Shown one piece after another: positions 1 to 8,341 of a DNA stretch of 64,000 nucleotides. The stretch is from Pacificoceanicola onchidii. Its GTDB lineage: Bacteria > Pseudomonadota > Alphaproteobacteria > Rhodobacterales > Rhodobacteraceae. The stretch covers positions 992,001-1,056,000 of the forward strand of contig NZ_SRXY01000001.1 in assembly GCF_004804335.1 (NCBI RefSeq), given 5' to 3'. A model generated the notes under the pieces. It ran no database searches, was not told the DNA's origin, and saw nothing but the letters and a program-made list of their open reading frames with translations. Position 1 is the stretch's first letter. The number at the start of each line of letters is the position of its first letter. Both the position numbers and the translations under genes were made by a program.

Positions 1-335
1 GTCACGGTCACCGGCATGACCTGCCCGGTGGGTGTCTGGACCTGCAGTTGCAGGCCGACCTCAAGCGGGATGTCTGCAGGAATGTCGGCGCGCGGCACGG
101 TTTGCATGGCCTGCGGGTTCGGCTGGCCGTAGGCCTCGTCTGCCGGGATGTCGACTTTTTTCTTCTCGCCGGCGGTCATGCCGGGAATGGCCTTGTCGAG
201 GCCGGGGATGATCTGTCCGGAACCAACCTGAAATTCCAGAGGATCGCGCCCTTGCGAGCTATCAAAGACGCTGCCGTCCGCGAGCGTGCCTGTGTAGTGA
301 ATGCGAACGGTATCGCCGGATTTAACCTGCGTCAT
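1..335 (-). CDS. FKBP-type peptidyl-prolyl cis-trans isomerase (3' part outside the window)
   Basis: The first 111 codons are visible; the gene runs off the left edge. It encodes an FKBP-type prolyl isomerase, which speeds cis-trans isomerisation of prolyl bonds during folding. The FKBP core VRIHYTGTLADGSVFDSS lies at residues 10-27, followed by a GSGQIIPGLDKAIPGM segment and the start of the inserted flap typical of SlyD-like members. There is no signal peptide, so the cytoplasm is likely. The ATG at 335-333 is the natural start because the conserved core begins nine residues later. It is divergent from dnaE2. Whether the C-terminus has the SlyD metal-binding tail cannot be seen. Confidence 0.9.
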   Translation of the reverse strand, partial: MTQVKSGDTVRIHYTGTLADGSVFDSSQGRDPLEFQVGSGQIIPGLDKAIPGMTAGEKKKVDIPADEAYGQPNPQAMQTVPRADIPADIPLEVGLQLQVQTPTGQVMPVTV

Positions 336-500
336 GGGGGCTCCAATGCGTGTGGGGAAGATTCGTGGAAAAGAGGCCGGGGCGCCGGGTGCTCTTGATT
401 GGCGCGCAGGGTATGCGCTGGGGGGCGGATTTGCAAACAGACGGGGTTTGGCCCGGTTTTGGGTCTTTTTGCCAGGATGGAGGCGGAAGGACTCGCCATG

Positions 501-515
501 GAACAAAAAGAGAAC
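501..515 (+). promoter_or_regulatory. LexA (SOS) box upstream of dnaE2
   Basis: The sequence GAAC-N7-GAAC (501-504 and 512-515) matches the alphaproteobacterial LexA operator GTTC-N7-GTTC read on the other strand. It ends 12 bases before the dnaE2 start, so bound LexA would block transcription or early elongation. dnaE2 genes are classic SOS genes in this class, which supports the call. Confidence 0.8.
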
Positions 516-527
516 ATATAAAGGTGC

Positions 528-3473
528 ATGGTTGCGGAGCTGTGCATCACGTCGAACTTCACCTTTCTCACCGGGGCGTCTCATCCCGAGGAGTACATGG
601 AACGTGCCGCGCTGCTGGGCCTTGAGGCGATTGCCATAGCCGATGTGAACTCCGTGGCCGGGATCGTGCGCGCGCACAGCCAGGCCAAGGAAATCCGCCA
701 CCAGATCTCGGAGCGCCACAGGTTCGAGGCGAAGGATGGCGCAATTGGCCCGCCCCTGCCCGAGGGGCATCCGGGGGAGCCCCCGCAGATCTGCATCGAC
801 CGGGTACCCCGGCTGATCCCGGCGGCGCGGCTGGTGTTTCGTGATGAGGTGGAGATTACCTGTCTGGCCGCCACGCGGGAGGGCTGGCGCGGGCTCTGCC
901 GCCTGGTTTCCAAAGGGCGGCTGAGGGCCGAGAAAGGCGCCTGCGACCTCGGCCTTGAGGACTTGCCCCCGGACATGCCGGGGCTGCGGTTGATCCTGCA
1001 CCCGCCGTCACAGGCACAAGGGCAGACGCCCGGCGCGGGCGGATGGGCTGCAAAGGCGGACCAGCTGTCGCGCCGCTTTGCCGGGCAGATGGCACTGGCG
1101 CTGGCCCCGGCCTACCGCGGTGAGGGCAAAGCCTATCTGGACGAGCTGGCCGCTTTGGCAAACCGCCTTGGCCTGCCGACGGTGGCAACCGCAACCCCGG
1201 TGATGCACCACGGCGCGCGGCGGCGCATGGCGGATGTTCTGACGGCCATTCGCAGCGGTTGCCGGGTCAGCCAGCTTGGCCGGTCTGCCTTGGCCAATGC
1301 CGAACAAAGACTGCGCTCGGAGGGTGAGATGCGCGCCCTGCTGGGGCCACATGCAGATGCCGTGGATCGGGCCAGTGCGCTGGCGGAGGCCTGCACCTTC
1401 GACATTGCCGAGCTGCGCTATGAATACCCGTCCGAGATCACCAATAAGGAAACCGCCACGGAACGGCTTTCGCGGCTGGCGCATGAGGGCCTCGGCTGGC
1501 GCTACCCGCAGGGTGCGCCGGACAAGGTGCGCGCCATGCTGGAGCATGAGCTGACCCTCATCGCCAAGCTGAAATACGAACCCTATTTCCTCACCGTCCG
1601 CGACATCGTCGCCTTTGCCCGCTCGCGCGATATCCTCTGTCAGGGGCGCGGCTCTGCGGCCAATTCGGTGGTCTGCTATGCGCTCGGCGTGACCTCCGTC
1701 AGCCCCGAGGTCGGCACCATGGTGTTTGAGCGCTTCGTCAGCGAGGCGCGGGATGAACCGCCGGACATTGACGTGGATTTCGAGCATGAGCGGCGCGAGG
1801 AGGTGATCCAGCACATCTATGAGCGCTATGGCCGCCATCGCGCGGGGCTTTGCGCCACGGTGATCCATTACCGGGGCAAGCGGGCGATCCGCGAAGTGGG
1901 CCGTGCCATGGGGCTCAGTCAGGACACCATCGGCGCGCTGTCCTCACAGCTTTGGGGGTTCTTTTCGAATGAAGCGGTAGAGGATCACCGCCTGCGCGAG
2001 ATCGGGCTTGATCCGGGTGACCGGCAACTGCGCCTGACGCTTGCCCTCGTGCGCGAGATCATGGGCTTCCCCCGGCACCTGAGCCAGCACGTGGGCGGGT
2101 TCATCATCACCGAAGGGCGGCTGGATGAGCTTGTCCCGATCGAAAACGCCACCATGGAGGGCCGTACGGTGATCTGCTGGGACAAGGATGACATCGACGC
2201 GCTTGGCATCCTGAAGGTCGATGTGCTCAGCCTCGGGATGCTAACCTGCATCCGCAAGGCCTTTGACCTGATCACCTTTCACCACGGCAAGACCCATAGC
2301 CTCGCCACCCTGCCGCCCGAGGATGCACGCGTCTATGACATGCTCTGCGATGCGGACACCATCGGGGTGTTTCAGGTCGAAAGCCGGGCGCAGATGAACT
2401 TCCTGCCGCGCATGAAACCACGCTGTTTCTATGATCTGGTGATCGAGGTCGCCATCATCCGCCCCGGTCCCATCCAGGGCGACATGGTTCACCCTTACAT
2501 CCGCCGCCGCAATGGCGAGGAGATGGTGCAGTTTCCGTCGGATGAGCTGGGCAAGGTGCTCGGCAAAACGCTCGGCGTGCCGCTGTTTCAGGAACAGGCC
2601 ATGCAGATCGCCATCACCGGCGCGGGGTTTTCACCGGAGGAAGCGGACCGCCTGCGCCGCTCCCTCGCCACCTTCAAGAAGCACGGCAATGTCTCCGAAT
2701 TTCGCACGCGGTTCCTGCGCGGCATGGCGAATAACGGGTACGATCAGGATTTTGCGGAGCGCTGTTTTTCCCAGATCGAAGGCTTTGGCTCTTACGGTTT
2801 TCCGGAAAGCCACGCGGCGAGCTTTGCCCTGCTGGTCTATGCTTCGGCCTGGATCAAACGGCACCACCCCGGCATCTTTGCCTGCGCCCTGCTCAATGCC
2901 CAGCCGATGGGGTTCTACGCCCCGGCGCAGATCGTCCGCGATGCGCGCGAACATGGGGTCACGGTGCGCCCCGTCTGCATCAACGCCAGCTTCTGGGACA
3001 ACCGGATGGAGCCGGACGAAGGCGGCGGCCTGGCCCTGCGCCTCGGGTTTCGGCAGATCAAGGGGCTGGCCGAAGAGGATGCAAACTGGATCACGGCGGC
3101 ACGCGGCAATGGCTATACCACGGTGCGCGATGTCTGGCGACGGGCAGGGCTTGGCCCGCAGCTGCTGGCGCGTCTGGCCGAGGCGGATTGCTTCGCCGCT
3201 CTGGACCTGCCCCGCCGCTCCGCACTTTGGGAGGCCAAGGCGCTGACCAACGGGCCGGAACTGCCGCTCTTTGCACTGGATATGGACGGGGAAGCCATTC
3301 ATGAGCCTGCCGCCAACCTGCCCGCCATGAGCCTTGGGCAGGAGGTGGTTGAAGATTACGTTGCCCTGCGCCTTTCGCTCCGGGCGCATCCGATGGCGCT
3401 CCTGCGCCCGTTCCTGACATCTGCCCCGACGGAGGAACCGGGGGCCCTGCCCCCGTCCCGCACAAGTGCGTGA
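528..3473 (+). CDS. dnaE2: Error-prone DNA polymerase III alpha subunit DnaE2 (ImuC), C-terminally short
   Basis: This is a translesion C-family polymerase used in SOS mutagenesis. The N-terminus is a PHP-like domain with degenerate metal ligands (LCITSNFTF near residue 5). The palm motif PDIDVDF places the catalytic aspartates at D413 and D415, after CQGRGSAANSVVCYA. The fingers and helix-hairpin-helix region follows and reaches the family-typical EVVEDYVALRLSLRAHPMA near the end. At 981 aa the protein is shorter than the usual roughly 1050-1100 aa, and the OB-fold expected after that motif is missing; the last codons run into a repeat-like hairpin element. A LexA box lies just upstream. The usual partners imuA and imuB are not next to it. 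Confidence 0.93.
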   Translation: MVAELCITSNFTFLTGASHPEEYMERAALLGLEAIAIADVNSVAGIVRAHSQAKEIRHQISERHRFEAKDGAIGPPLPEGHPGEPPQICIDRVPRLIPAARLVFRDEVEITCLAATREGWRGLCRLVSKGRLRAEKGACDLGLEDLPPDMPGLRLILHPPSQAQGQTPGAGGWAAKADQLSRRFAGQMALALAPAYRGEGKAYLDELAALANRLGLPTVATATPVMHHGARRRMADVLTAIRSGCRVSQLGRSALANAEQRLRSEGEMRALLGPHADAVDRASALAEACTFDIAELRYEYPSEITNKETATERLSRLAHEGLGWRYPQGAPDKVRAMLEHELTLIAKLKYEPYFLTVRDIVAFARSRDILCQGRGSAANSVVCYALGVTSVSPEVGTMVFERFVSEARDEPPDIDVDFEHERREEVIQHIYERYGRHRAGLCATVIHYRGKRAIREVGRAMGLSQDTIGALSSQLWGFFSNEAVEDHRLREIGLDPGDRQLRLTLALVREIMGFPRHLSQHVGGFIITEGRLDELVPIENATMEGRTVICWDKDDIDALGILKVDVLSLGMLTCIRKAFDLITFHHGKTHSLATLPPEDARVYDMLCDADTIGVFQVESRAQMNFLPRMKPRCFYDLVIEVAIIRPGPIQGDMVHPYIRRRNGEEMVQFPSDELGKVLGKTLGVPLFQEQAMQIAITGAGFSPEEADRLRRSLATFKKHGNVSEFRTRFLRGMANNGYDQDFAERCFSQIEGFGSYGFPESHAASFALLVYASAWIKRHHPGIFACALLNAQPMGFYAPAQIVRDAREHGVTVRPVCINASFWDNRMEPDEGGGLALRLGFRQIKGLAEEDANWITAARGNGYTTVRDVWRRAGLGPQLLARLAEADCFAALDLPRRSALWEAKALTNGPELPLFALDMDGEAIHEPAANLPAMSLGQEVVEDYVALRLSLRAHPMALLRPFLTSAPTEEPGALPPSRTSA

Positions 3474-3505
3474 CTCCCCCGGGATATTTGGACAGAAAAG
3501 AAGCA
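3439..3505 (+). repeat. REP-like element over the dnaE2 3' end
   Basis: A perfect 7-bp hairpin CGGGGGC-cct-GCCCCCG (3439-3455) is followed by a CCCGGGATATTT motif and GAAAAGAAGCA. The last part recurs on the minus strand at 24346-24317 as CCGGGATATTTTTGC plus AGAAAAGAAGCA. Similar CGGGATATTT elements are common between genes in Rhodobacteraceae. Here the hairpin lies inside the last codons of dnaE2. Confidence 0.6.
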
Positions 3506-3523
3506 CAGGGGGAGGAGACAACT

Positions 3524-3868
3524 ATGATCGCCATTATCTTCGAAGTCATACCAAAAGACGGTAAGACCGACGCTTACCTCGACATTGCTGCTGAAATGCG
3601 TCCGTTGGTAGAAGAGATCGAAGGCTTCATCAGCGTCGAGCGATTTCAGAGTCTGACAAATCCGCAGAAGCTGCTCTCCATCAGTTTCTTCGAAAACGAG
3701 GCAGCGGTGGGCCGCTGGCGTCAGTTGGCCCAGCACCGCAAAGCGCAATCGGCGGGCCGCAAGGACCTGTTCGAAGACTACCGGCTCAAAGTTTGCCATG
3801 TCCTGCGCGATTATGGTCCGGAAGACCGCGCGGACGCCCCGGAAGACAGCCGCACGGCGCACGGATGA
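3524..3868 (+). CDS. Antibiotic biosynthesis monooxygenase (ABM) domain protein
   Basis: This is a 114-aa cytoplasmic protein with a single dimeric alpha-beta barrel of the ABM/quinol monooxygenase type. The N-terminal strand MIAIIFEVIPKDGK is followed by the family pattern of a helix and GFISVERFQSLTNP, then LLSISFFENEAAVGRWRQ. Such proteins are small cofactor-free oxygenases or stress proteins; the substrate cannot be told. The start at 3524 is fixed by a strong GGAGGAG ribosome site at 3511-3517. The C-terminal 20 residues are acidic and probably disordered. It follows dnaE2 by 50 bases but across a repeat element, so co-transcription is uncertain. Confidence 0.8.
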   Translation: MIAIIFEVIPKDGKTDAYLDIAAEMRPLVEEIEGFISVERFQSLTNPQKLLSISFFENEAAVGRWRQLAQHRKAQSAGRKDLFEDYRLKVCHVLRDYGPEDRADAPEDSRTAHG

Positions 3869-3899
3869 CCCCGGTCTATTCTTGGGCAAAAACCAAGAA

Positions 3900-3928
3900 A
3901 AACGGCGCCTCCTGCAGAGACGCCGTTT
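3900..3928. terminator. Hairpin between convergent genes
   Basis: AACGGCG and CGCCGTT arms extend inward through CTC/GAG around a CTGCA loop, with one mismatch. T residues follow on the plus side and A residues precede, so it can serve both the ABM gene (+) and the aminotransferase gene (-). Confidence 0.6.
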
Positions 3929-3951
3929 CTCTAAATCGCACCTTACCGTAG

Positions 3952-3970
3952 GGCGGGGCTATGCCCCGCC
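3952..3970. repeat. Short perfect palindrome GGCGGGGC-tat-GCCCCGCC
   Basis: This is an eight-base perfect inverted repeat 11 bases before the aminotransferase stop codon. The context GTAGGGCGGGG...CCCCGCC resembles small dispersed palindromes found between genes in roseobacters. It could strengthen termination on the minus strand. Confidence 0.5.
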
Positions 3971-3981
3971 TCGCGCACGGA

Positions 3982-5166
3982 TCAAACGCCCGCGTCGATG
4001 ATCGCTTTGGCGAGGATCGGCACAGTCGTCTTGTTCAGGCCCGCGATGTTCAGGCGAGAATCACCGACCATGTAGATGCCGGAATCCGCACGCATTTTTT
4101 CCACCTGCTCCGGGCTCGCGCCGAGGCGGGAGAACATGCCGCGGTGTTGGGCGATGAAGCCGAAGCGGTCCGAGCCGGACAGACGCTGAAGTTCCGACGC
4201 CAGCTGCTCACGCAGACCCAGCATCGACAGGCGCACCTCTTCCAGTTCAGCCGCCCAATCCGCGCGCAGGGCCGGATCGGACAGAACCATGGTCACCAAA
4301 CGCGCGCCGTGGTCCGGCGGGAAGGAGTAGTTCTGGCGGTTGAGGTAGTTCAGCGTGCCCTGATTGAGCTTCTGGTTGCCGCCTTCGTTCGCGACGGTCA
4401 TCAGAAGACCGGTGCGCTCGCGATAGATGCCGAAGTTCTTCGAGCAGGAGGCCGCGATCAGCGTCTCCGGGCAGGAGGAAGCGATCAGGCGCACTGCCTG
4501 CGCGTCCTCTTCGAGCCCATCGCCAAAGCCCTGATAGGCGATGTCGACCATTGGGATCAGGCCTTTGCGGTTCAGGAGTGCAACGAGCTCTTTCCACTGC
4601 ACCATGTTCAGGTTTGCGCCCGTCGGGTTGTGGCAGCAGCCGTGCACCAGCACCACATCGCCCGCATCCGCCTTTTCCAGATCCGCCATCATGCCATCGA
4701 AATCGACGCCGCGCGTGTCGTTGTCGAAGTAGCGGTACATCACCGTTTCGACCTGCATGTGCTTGAGGATCGACAGGTGGTTCGGCCATGTCGGGTCAGA
4801 GACGTGCACCTTTGCCGACGGGTTCGCCATCTTGATCAGGTCAAACGCCTGACGCACCGCGCCGGTACCGCCCGGCGTCGCTGCCGCGGCGACGTTGGCG
4901 CGGGGCACCGCGTCGCCCAGAACCAAGGAGACCATCGCGTCACCATAGGCCGGATCCCCGGCAAGGCCCGTATAGGCCTTCGTCTGTTCCTTATCCCACA
5001 GCTGCTTTTCCGCCGCCTTGATGGCACGCATGATCGGGGTGTTGCCGCTGGCGTCCTTGTAGACACCGACGCCAAGGTCGATCTTCTGCTCGCGGGGGTC
5101 TTCCTTGTACGCCTGCATAAGCGCAAGGATTTTATCCGCTGGTTGCTCCTTGAGGGATTCGAACAT
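3982..5166 (-). CDS. Aspartate/aromatic amino acid aminotransferase (class I, TyrB-like)
   Basis: This is a 394-aa fold-type I PLP enzyme that moves an amino group between aspartate or aromatic amino acids and 2-oxoglutarate in the cytoplasm. The N-terminus IDLGVGVYKDASGNTPIM is the hallmark of the I-gamma aspartate/aromatic aminotransferases. Other landmarks are HGCCHNPTGAN and SCSKNFGIYRERTG, the latter holding the PLP-binding lysine and the phosphate-binding arginine. Length is normal. Its start lies three bases after the sseA stop, so the two are an operon. The context does not decide between aspartate and aromatic substrates. Confidence 0.92.
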   Translation of the reverse strand: MFESLKEQPADKILALMQAYKEDPREQKIDLGVGVYKDASGNTPIMRAIKAAEKQLWDKEQTKAYTGLAGDPAYGDAMVSLVLGDAVPRANVAAAATPGGTGAVRQAFDLIKMANPSAKVHVSDPTWPNHLSILKHMQVETVMYRYFDNDTRGVDFDGMMADLEKADAGDVVLVHGCCHNPTGANLNMVQWKELVALLNRKGLIPMVDIAYQGFGDGLEEDAQAVRLIASSCPETLIAASCSKNFGIYRERTGLLMTVANEGGNQKLNQGTLNYLNRQNYSFPPDHGARLVTMVLSDPALRADWAAELEEVRLSMLGLREQLASELQRLSGSDRFGFIAQHRGMFSRLGASPEQVEKMRADSGIYMVGDSRLNIAGLNKTTVPILAKAIIDAGV

Positions 5167-5169
5167 CTG

Positions 5170-6027
5170 TCAGTCCTCTGTGGTCGCGACGGGCAGCGTG
5201 GGGAATTGCCCCCACTCACTCCAAGACCCGTCATATAATGAATGATCGGTTTTACCGATGCGCTCGAGCGCAAGGCTGAGAATCGCTGCCGTTACGCCGG
5301 AGCCGCAGGTGGTGATCGCCGGTTTGGACAGGTCCACACCCGCTGCCTCGAACACGGCTTTCAGCGCCGCGGGCTCTTTCATGGTCTCTGCCTCGGTCAG
5401 AAGCGTGTCAAACGGAACATTCCTGGAGCCCGGAATATGCCCGGAGCGCAGGCCCTCGCGCGGCTCTGGCGCTTCACCGCGGAACCGAGCCGCGCCGCGT
5501 GCGTCGATAATTTCATGGTCCTTGAGTTTGGACGCGGCCGAGACCTGCGTGACGTCCCGCACCATGTTGGCCCGGCGTTGCACCGTCATGTGACGGTCGC
5601 GTACCAGTGGTGGCATGTCTTCGATCTCGCGGCCTTCGGCGGTCCACTTTGGCAGGCCGCCATCCAGCACCGCGACGTCATCCTTGCCCATCAGTTTGAA
5701 GGTCCACCACACGCGGGCGGCGGAGAACAGGCCTTTGCCGTCGTAGATCACCACCTGATGACCATCGCCGACACCCATGGCACGCATCCGGGACATGAAC
5801 TTCTCGATCGGCGGGGCCATATGCGGCAGATCGGATCGCCCGTCGGAAATCTCGTCGATGTCGAAGAAACGCGCGCCCGGAATGTGACCGGCTTCATACT
5901 CCGCCTTGGGGTCACGGCCCATGCCGGGGAGATACCAGCTGGCATCCAGAATGCGCAGATCCGGGTCTTTCAGATGCCGCGCCAGCCACTCGGTCGACAC
6001 CAGCGTCTTGGGATCATCGTTGGCCAT
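5170..6027 (-). CDS. sseA: 3-mercaptopyruvate sulfurtransferase
   Basis: This is a two-domain rhodanese of 285 aa that transfers sulfur from 3-mercaptopyruvate to acceptors. The N-terminal inactive rhodanese domain contains EYEAGHIPGARFFDIDEI. The C-terminal domain repeats the pattern (RSGHIPGSRNVPF) and carries the active loop CGSGVTA with C241, the form typical of mercaptopyruvate rather than thiosulfate sulfurtransferases. No signal peptide is seen. It lies directly upstream of the aminotransferase (3-bp gap); transamination of cysteine yields mercaptopyruvate, so the pair fits one cysteine-catabolic step sequence. Confidence 0.93.
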   Translation of the reverse strand: MANDDPKTLVSTEWLARHLKDPDLRILDASWYLPGMGRDPKAEYEAGHIPGARFFDIDEISDGRSDLPHMAPPIEKFMSRMRAMGVGDGHQVVIYDGKGLFSAARVWWTFKLMGKDDVAVLDGGLPKWTAEGREIEDMPPLVRDRHMTVQRRANMVRDVTQVSAASKLKDHEIIDARGAARFRGEAPEPREGLRSGHIPGSRNVPFDTLLTEAETMKEPAALKAVFEAAGVDLSKPAITTCGSGVTAAILSLALERIGKTDHSLYDGSWSEWGQFPTLPVATTED

Positions 6028-6136
6028 GGGAACGCCCCCGGGAATCTAAGGAAAAGTCTCTTCGTCCTTAGTCCCGGCAGCGCAGACTGACAAGGGCATG
6101 GGCTGCATTTGCAGCACCATGCCCCATGCGTCGCGC

Positions 6137-6439
6137 TTATTTGCTGACGGCGTTGCGGATAAAGCCGACGACCGCCAGCATCACGCCACCGCCAACACCG
6201 CCACCGGCGAGTTGACCAACCAGGGAACCGATGTCGAGACCACCCGCTTCGCCCATTGCGCCTGCCGCATCCGGCGCGCCCAGCATGCTCAGGATCGTGC
6301 CGCCGAGGCCCCCGCCGACGATGCCCGCAAGCGAGTTGATCAGGGTTCCCTGATTGAGGTTCTTCAGGAGGCCACCGGCCGCGTTTCCGCCAACCGCACC
6401 GGCCAGCAAGCTTGCAATCAATTCCATACTCTCACCCAT
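6137..6439 (-). CDS. Small glycine-rich hydrophobic protein
   Basis: This is a 100-aa (or 96-aa from the second methionine at 6427) protein of alanine/glycine-rich hydrophobic stretches: LLAGAVGGNAAGG, SLAGIVGGGLGGTIL and a final GGGVMLAVVGFIRNAV that could cross the membrane. Glycine-zipper patterns (GGGxGG) suggest membrane association or oligomerisation. No known domain is recognised. It sits between sseA and smpB on the same strand, with about 90-110 bases on each side, so it may have its own promoter. Similar small proteins occur in related bacteria, but no function can be assigned. Confidence 0.7.
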   Translation of the reverse strand: MGESMELIASLLAGAVGGNAAGGLLKNLNQGTLINSLAGIVGGGLGGTILSMLGAPDAAGAMGEAGGLDIGSLVGQLAGGGVGGGVMLAVVGFIRNAVSK

Positions 6440-6527
6440 TTGTTCGCGCCCTCATCGGGCGGATATGGGTGTGACAGATTGGCCCAGTCCGGTCGCCGGG
6501 AAAGATCACGGGAATTCCCCGCAGCCT

Positions 6528-7007
6528 CTATCCCTGCTTGAGAAGCCGTTGCTTCTGACGGGACCAATCGCGTTTGGCCTCGGTCTCGCGCTTGTCGTGG
6601 TTCTTCTTACCCTTGGCGATGCCGATCTTCAGCTTCACCTTGCCCTTGTGGTTGAAGTACATCACCAGTGGCACAAGCGTCATGCCCTTGCGCTGGGTGT
6701 CGTTCCACATCCGCGAAAGCTCGCGCTTGGAGGCCAGAAGTTTGCGGCGGCGACGCTCCTCATGTTTGAACATGGCGCGCTCATAAGGCGCGATGTAGGA
6801 GTTCACCAGCCACAGCTCGCCTTCTTCGACCGCCGCATAGCTTTCGGCGATGTTCGAAGAGTTCTCCCGCAGGGATTTGACTTCAGAGCCAGTCAGAATG
6901 ATGCCAACCTCGATGTCTTCCTCGATGGCATAGTCAAAGCGTGCGCGCCGGTTCTCGGCGATCACCTTGTAATTCGGGTCAGCAGCTTTTTGCGGTTTCT
7001 TGGCCAT
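6528..7007 (-). CDS. smpB: SsrA-binding protein SmpB
   Basis: This is a 159-aa tmRNA partner that delivers SsrA RNA to stalled ribosomes for trans-translation. Family landmarks are [43 protein letters not shown] and the basic tail [16 protein letters not shown], which contacts the decoding centre. The start at 7007 ([14 protein letters not shown]) matches the usual SmpB N-terminus; an in-frame upstream ATG at 7043 would add 12 unsupported residues. No ssrA gene is visible nearby. Confidence 0.96.
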   Translation of the reverse strand: MAKKPQKAADPNYKVIAENRRARFDYAIEEDIEVGIILTGSEVKSLRENSSNIAESYAAVEEGELWLVNSYIAPYERAMFKHEERRRRKLLASKRELSRMWNDTQRKGMTLVPLVMYFNHKGKVKLKIGIAKGKKNHDKRETEAKRDWSRQKQRLLKQG

Positions 7008-7067
7008 CCTGCCGAGATAATCGCTCGCATCCGCACTGTCCATATGCGGAAGAACTGAACAGTCACA

Positions 7068-7259
7068 TCAACTCGAAAAGCTGAACGTACCGATTCTCTC
7101 GATCAAAGGAATGCTGAAATCCTGCTTGTTGGGCGCAACACCGGCCGCCTCCATACGCTTCCGAAACTCTTCGTAAGCCTTGAGTTGCTCTTCAAAATTT
7201 ACATCACGGGTGCGCTCATCATTGTTGAGAGCGACTTCCACTTTCTCAACGATCGACAT
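7068..7259 (-). CDS. Small acidic protein paired with the ClpP/SppA-fold protease
   Basis: This is a 63-aa hypothetical protein, charged and mostly helical by appearance (NDERTRDVNFEEQLKAYEEF), without a signal peptide. It starts nine bases after the end of the upstream protease gene, so it is almost certainly co-transcribed and probably works with it as an adaptor, inhibitor or substrate. The DNA is clearly AT-richer than the flanking housekeeping genes, which points to a shared, acquired origin. No family was recognised. Confidence 0.65.
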   Translation of the reverse strand: MSIVEKVEVALNNDERTRDVNFEEQLKAYEEFRKRMEAAGVAPNKQDFSIPLIERIGTFSFSS

Positions 7260-7268
7260 GCTCTACTC

Positions 7269-8150
7269 CTACTGAACGTGACGATTAAATATATAGAACG
7301 GAGAACCTTGACGCTCAAGGTACCCGGTCAATGTGTCACAATATCGGCGGATTGCCTCTCGCTGCTCAGTCACCGACCCGTAGTCTTCGATCTCAAGCCT
7401 TAACTCATCTCGCAGCTTCTGCATACCGATCATACGCCCATGAGAATGCCAAAGCTGATTATTCGAAAGCTTGGCGGCAATCTCTTCCGCTCTAGCCAGC
7501 TTTTCAGAGTAAGTGACAGGGGCGCCTGGGTTGTTCGTACGATGCGTATCCCAATCTTTAAATTTGTAATCTGTCAGCCACTTTTTCAGAAGTGACTCCG
7601 ATAGGTTCTTTGACTGTTCATAAAAGGCAAGCATTGCCAAGTCTTGATTTTGCAGCATTTGAAACTCCGCCGGGGTAATCGTACCATCTCGACTCTTCTC
7701 CAACATCTCGTTAACTTTATCCAGGTATCCCAAAGCTGGCACCAGAAACTTATCCTCCCGGTCAGGAACCTGAGGATCAATAGGCCCAAGGGACGATGCA
7801 TAATCCATGTAGATTTTGTCCGCAGCCATGCACAGAATAGTTCCGGCTGACATCGCAGCTCGCGGTACAATAGTGTAAAAGTAGTCGTAATGGTGACGAA
7901 TTATTTCCACCATTTTTTCAACAGCTTCTGCCTGCCCGCCCGGCGTAGTCAGGCACAAACCTAGTGCATCGCGTTTTCCCTGGCGATCACATAAAATCTC
8001 GACCACATCTCGAAAATAGGGAACCGCACCAGTCCGCAACTCTCCGTAGTAGTAAAGAATATCGCATTCGAGGGCCGTTTCGACACGTTCCTCGGCTTCC
8101 TCCACGGTTGAAAAAATGACCTTATCCAAGAGAGGGAGTGTTGTTGCCAT
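7269..8150 (-). CDS. SDH-family ClpP/SppA-fold serine protease
   Basis: This 293-aa protein belongs to the serine dehydrogenase proteinase (SDH_sah) branch of the Clp/crotonase fold. The crotonase-like motif LTTPGGQAEAVEKMV (oxyanion region) is followed by PRAAMSAGTILCMAADKIYMD, with the nucleophilic serine in MSAGT, then SSLGPIDPQV. It has no signal peptide or clear membrane segment, so it probably acts in the cytoplasm. ATG 8150 is chosen; a TTG at 8180 would add ten residues. The region is AT-rich against its neighbours and forms a two-gene unit with the 63-aa protein, suggesting horizontal acquisition. Substrate is unknown. Confidence 0.75.
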   Translation of the reverse strand: MATTLPLLDKVIFSTVEEAEERVETALECDILYYYGELRTGAVPYFRDVVEILCDRQGKRDALGLCLTTPGGQAEAVEKMVEIIRHHYDYFYTIVPRAAMSAGTILCMAADKIYMDYASSLGPIDPQVPDREDKFLVPALGYLDKVNEMLEKSRDGTITPAEFQMLQNQDLAMLAFYEQSKNLSESLLKKWLTDYKFKDWDTHRTNNPGAPVTYSEKLARAEEIAAKLSNNQLWHSHGRMIGMQKLRDELRLEIEDYGSVTEQREAIRRYCDTLTGYLERQGSPFYIFNRHVQ

Positions 8151-8289
8151 ATCACTGGTACGCCTTATCGTTCGGCTCAAATTCTTTATTATTAGATTAG
8201 CTTACTGAGCAGTCATCGACTTGCCAAGCTCTTCCGGCTTGATTTCAAATTTTGTCAAACCCTAATAAGCTTGTCACTTCAGTTCCGAG

Positions 8290-8320
8290 AGAAAAGGGCG
8301 CCCCGAAAGACGCCCTTCCC
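8290..8320 (-). terminator. Terminator after the basic secreted-protein gene
   Basis: Arms AAGGGCG (8294-8300) and CGCCCTT (8311-8317) form a hairpin. Read on the minus strand it is followed by a T-rich run, as expected for the gene ending at 8342. Confidence 0.65.
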
Positions 8321-8341
8321 CTGCTCTGCTCGATTATTCCG

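Noticed and set aside
3961-5238. A 425-codon open frame on the plus strand
   Set aside because: It is antisense to the aminotransferase, which has clear PLP motifs; the shadow has none.
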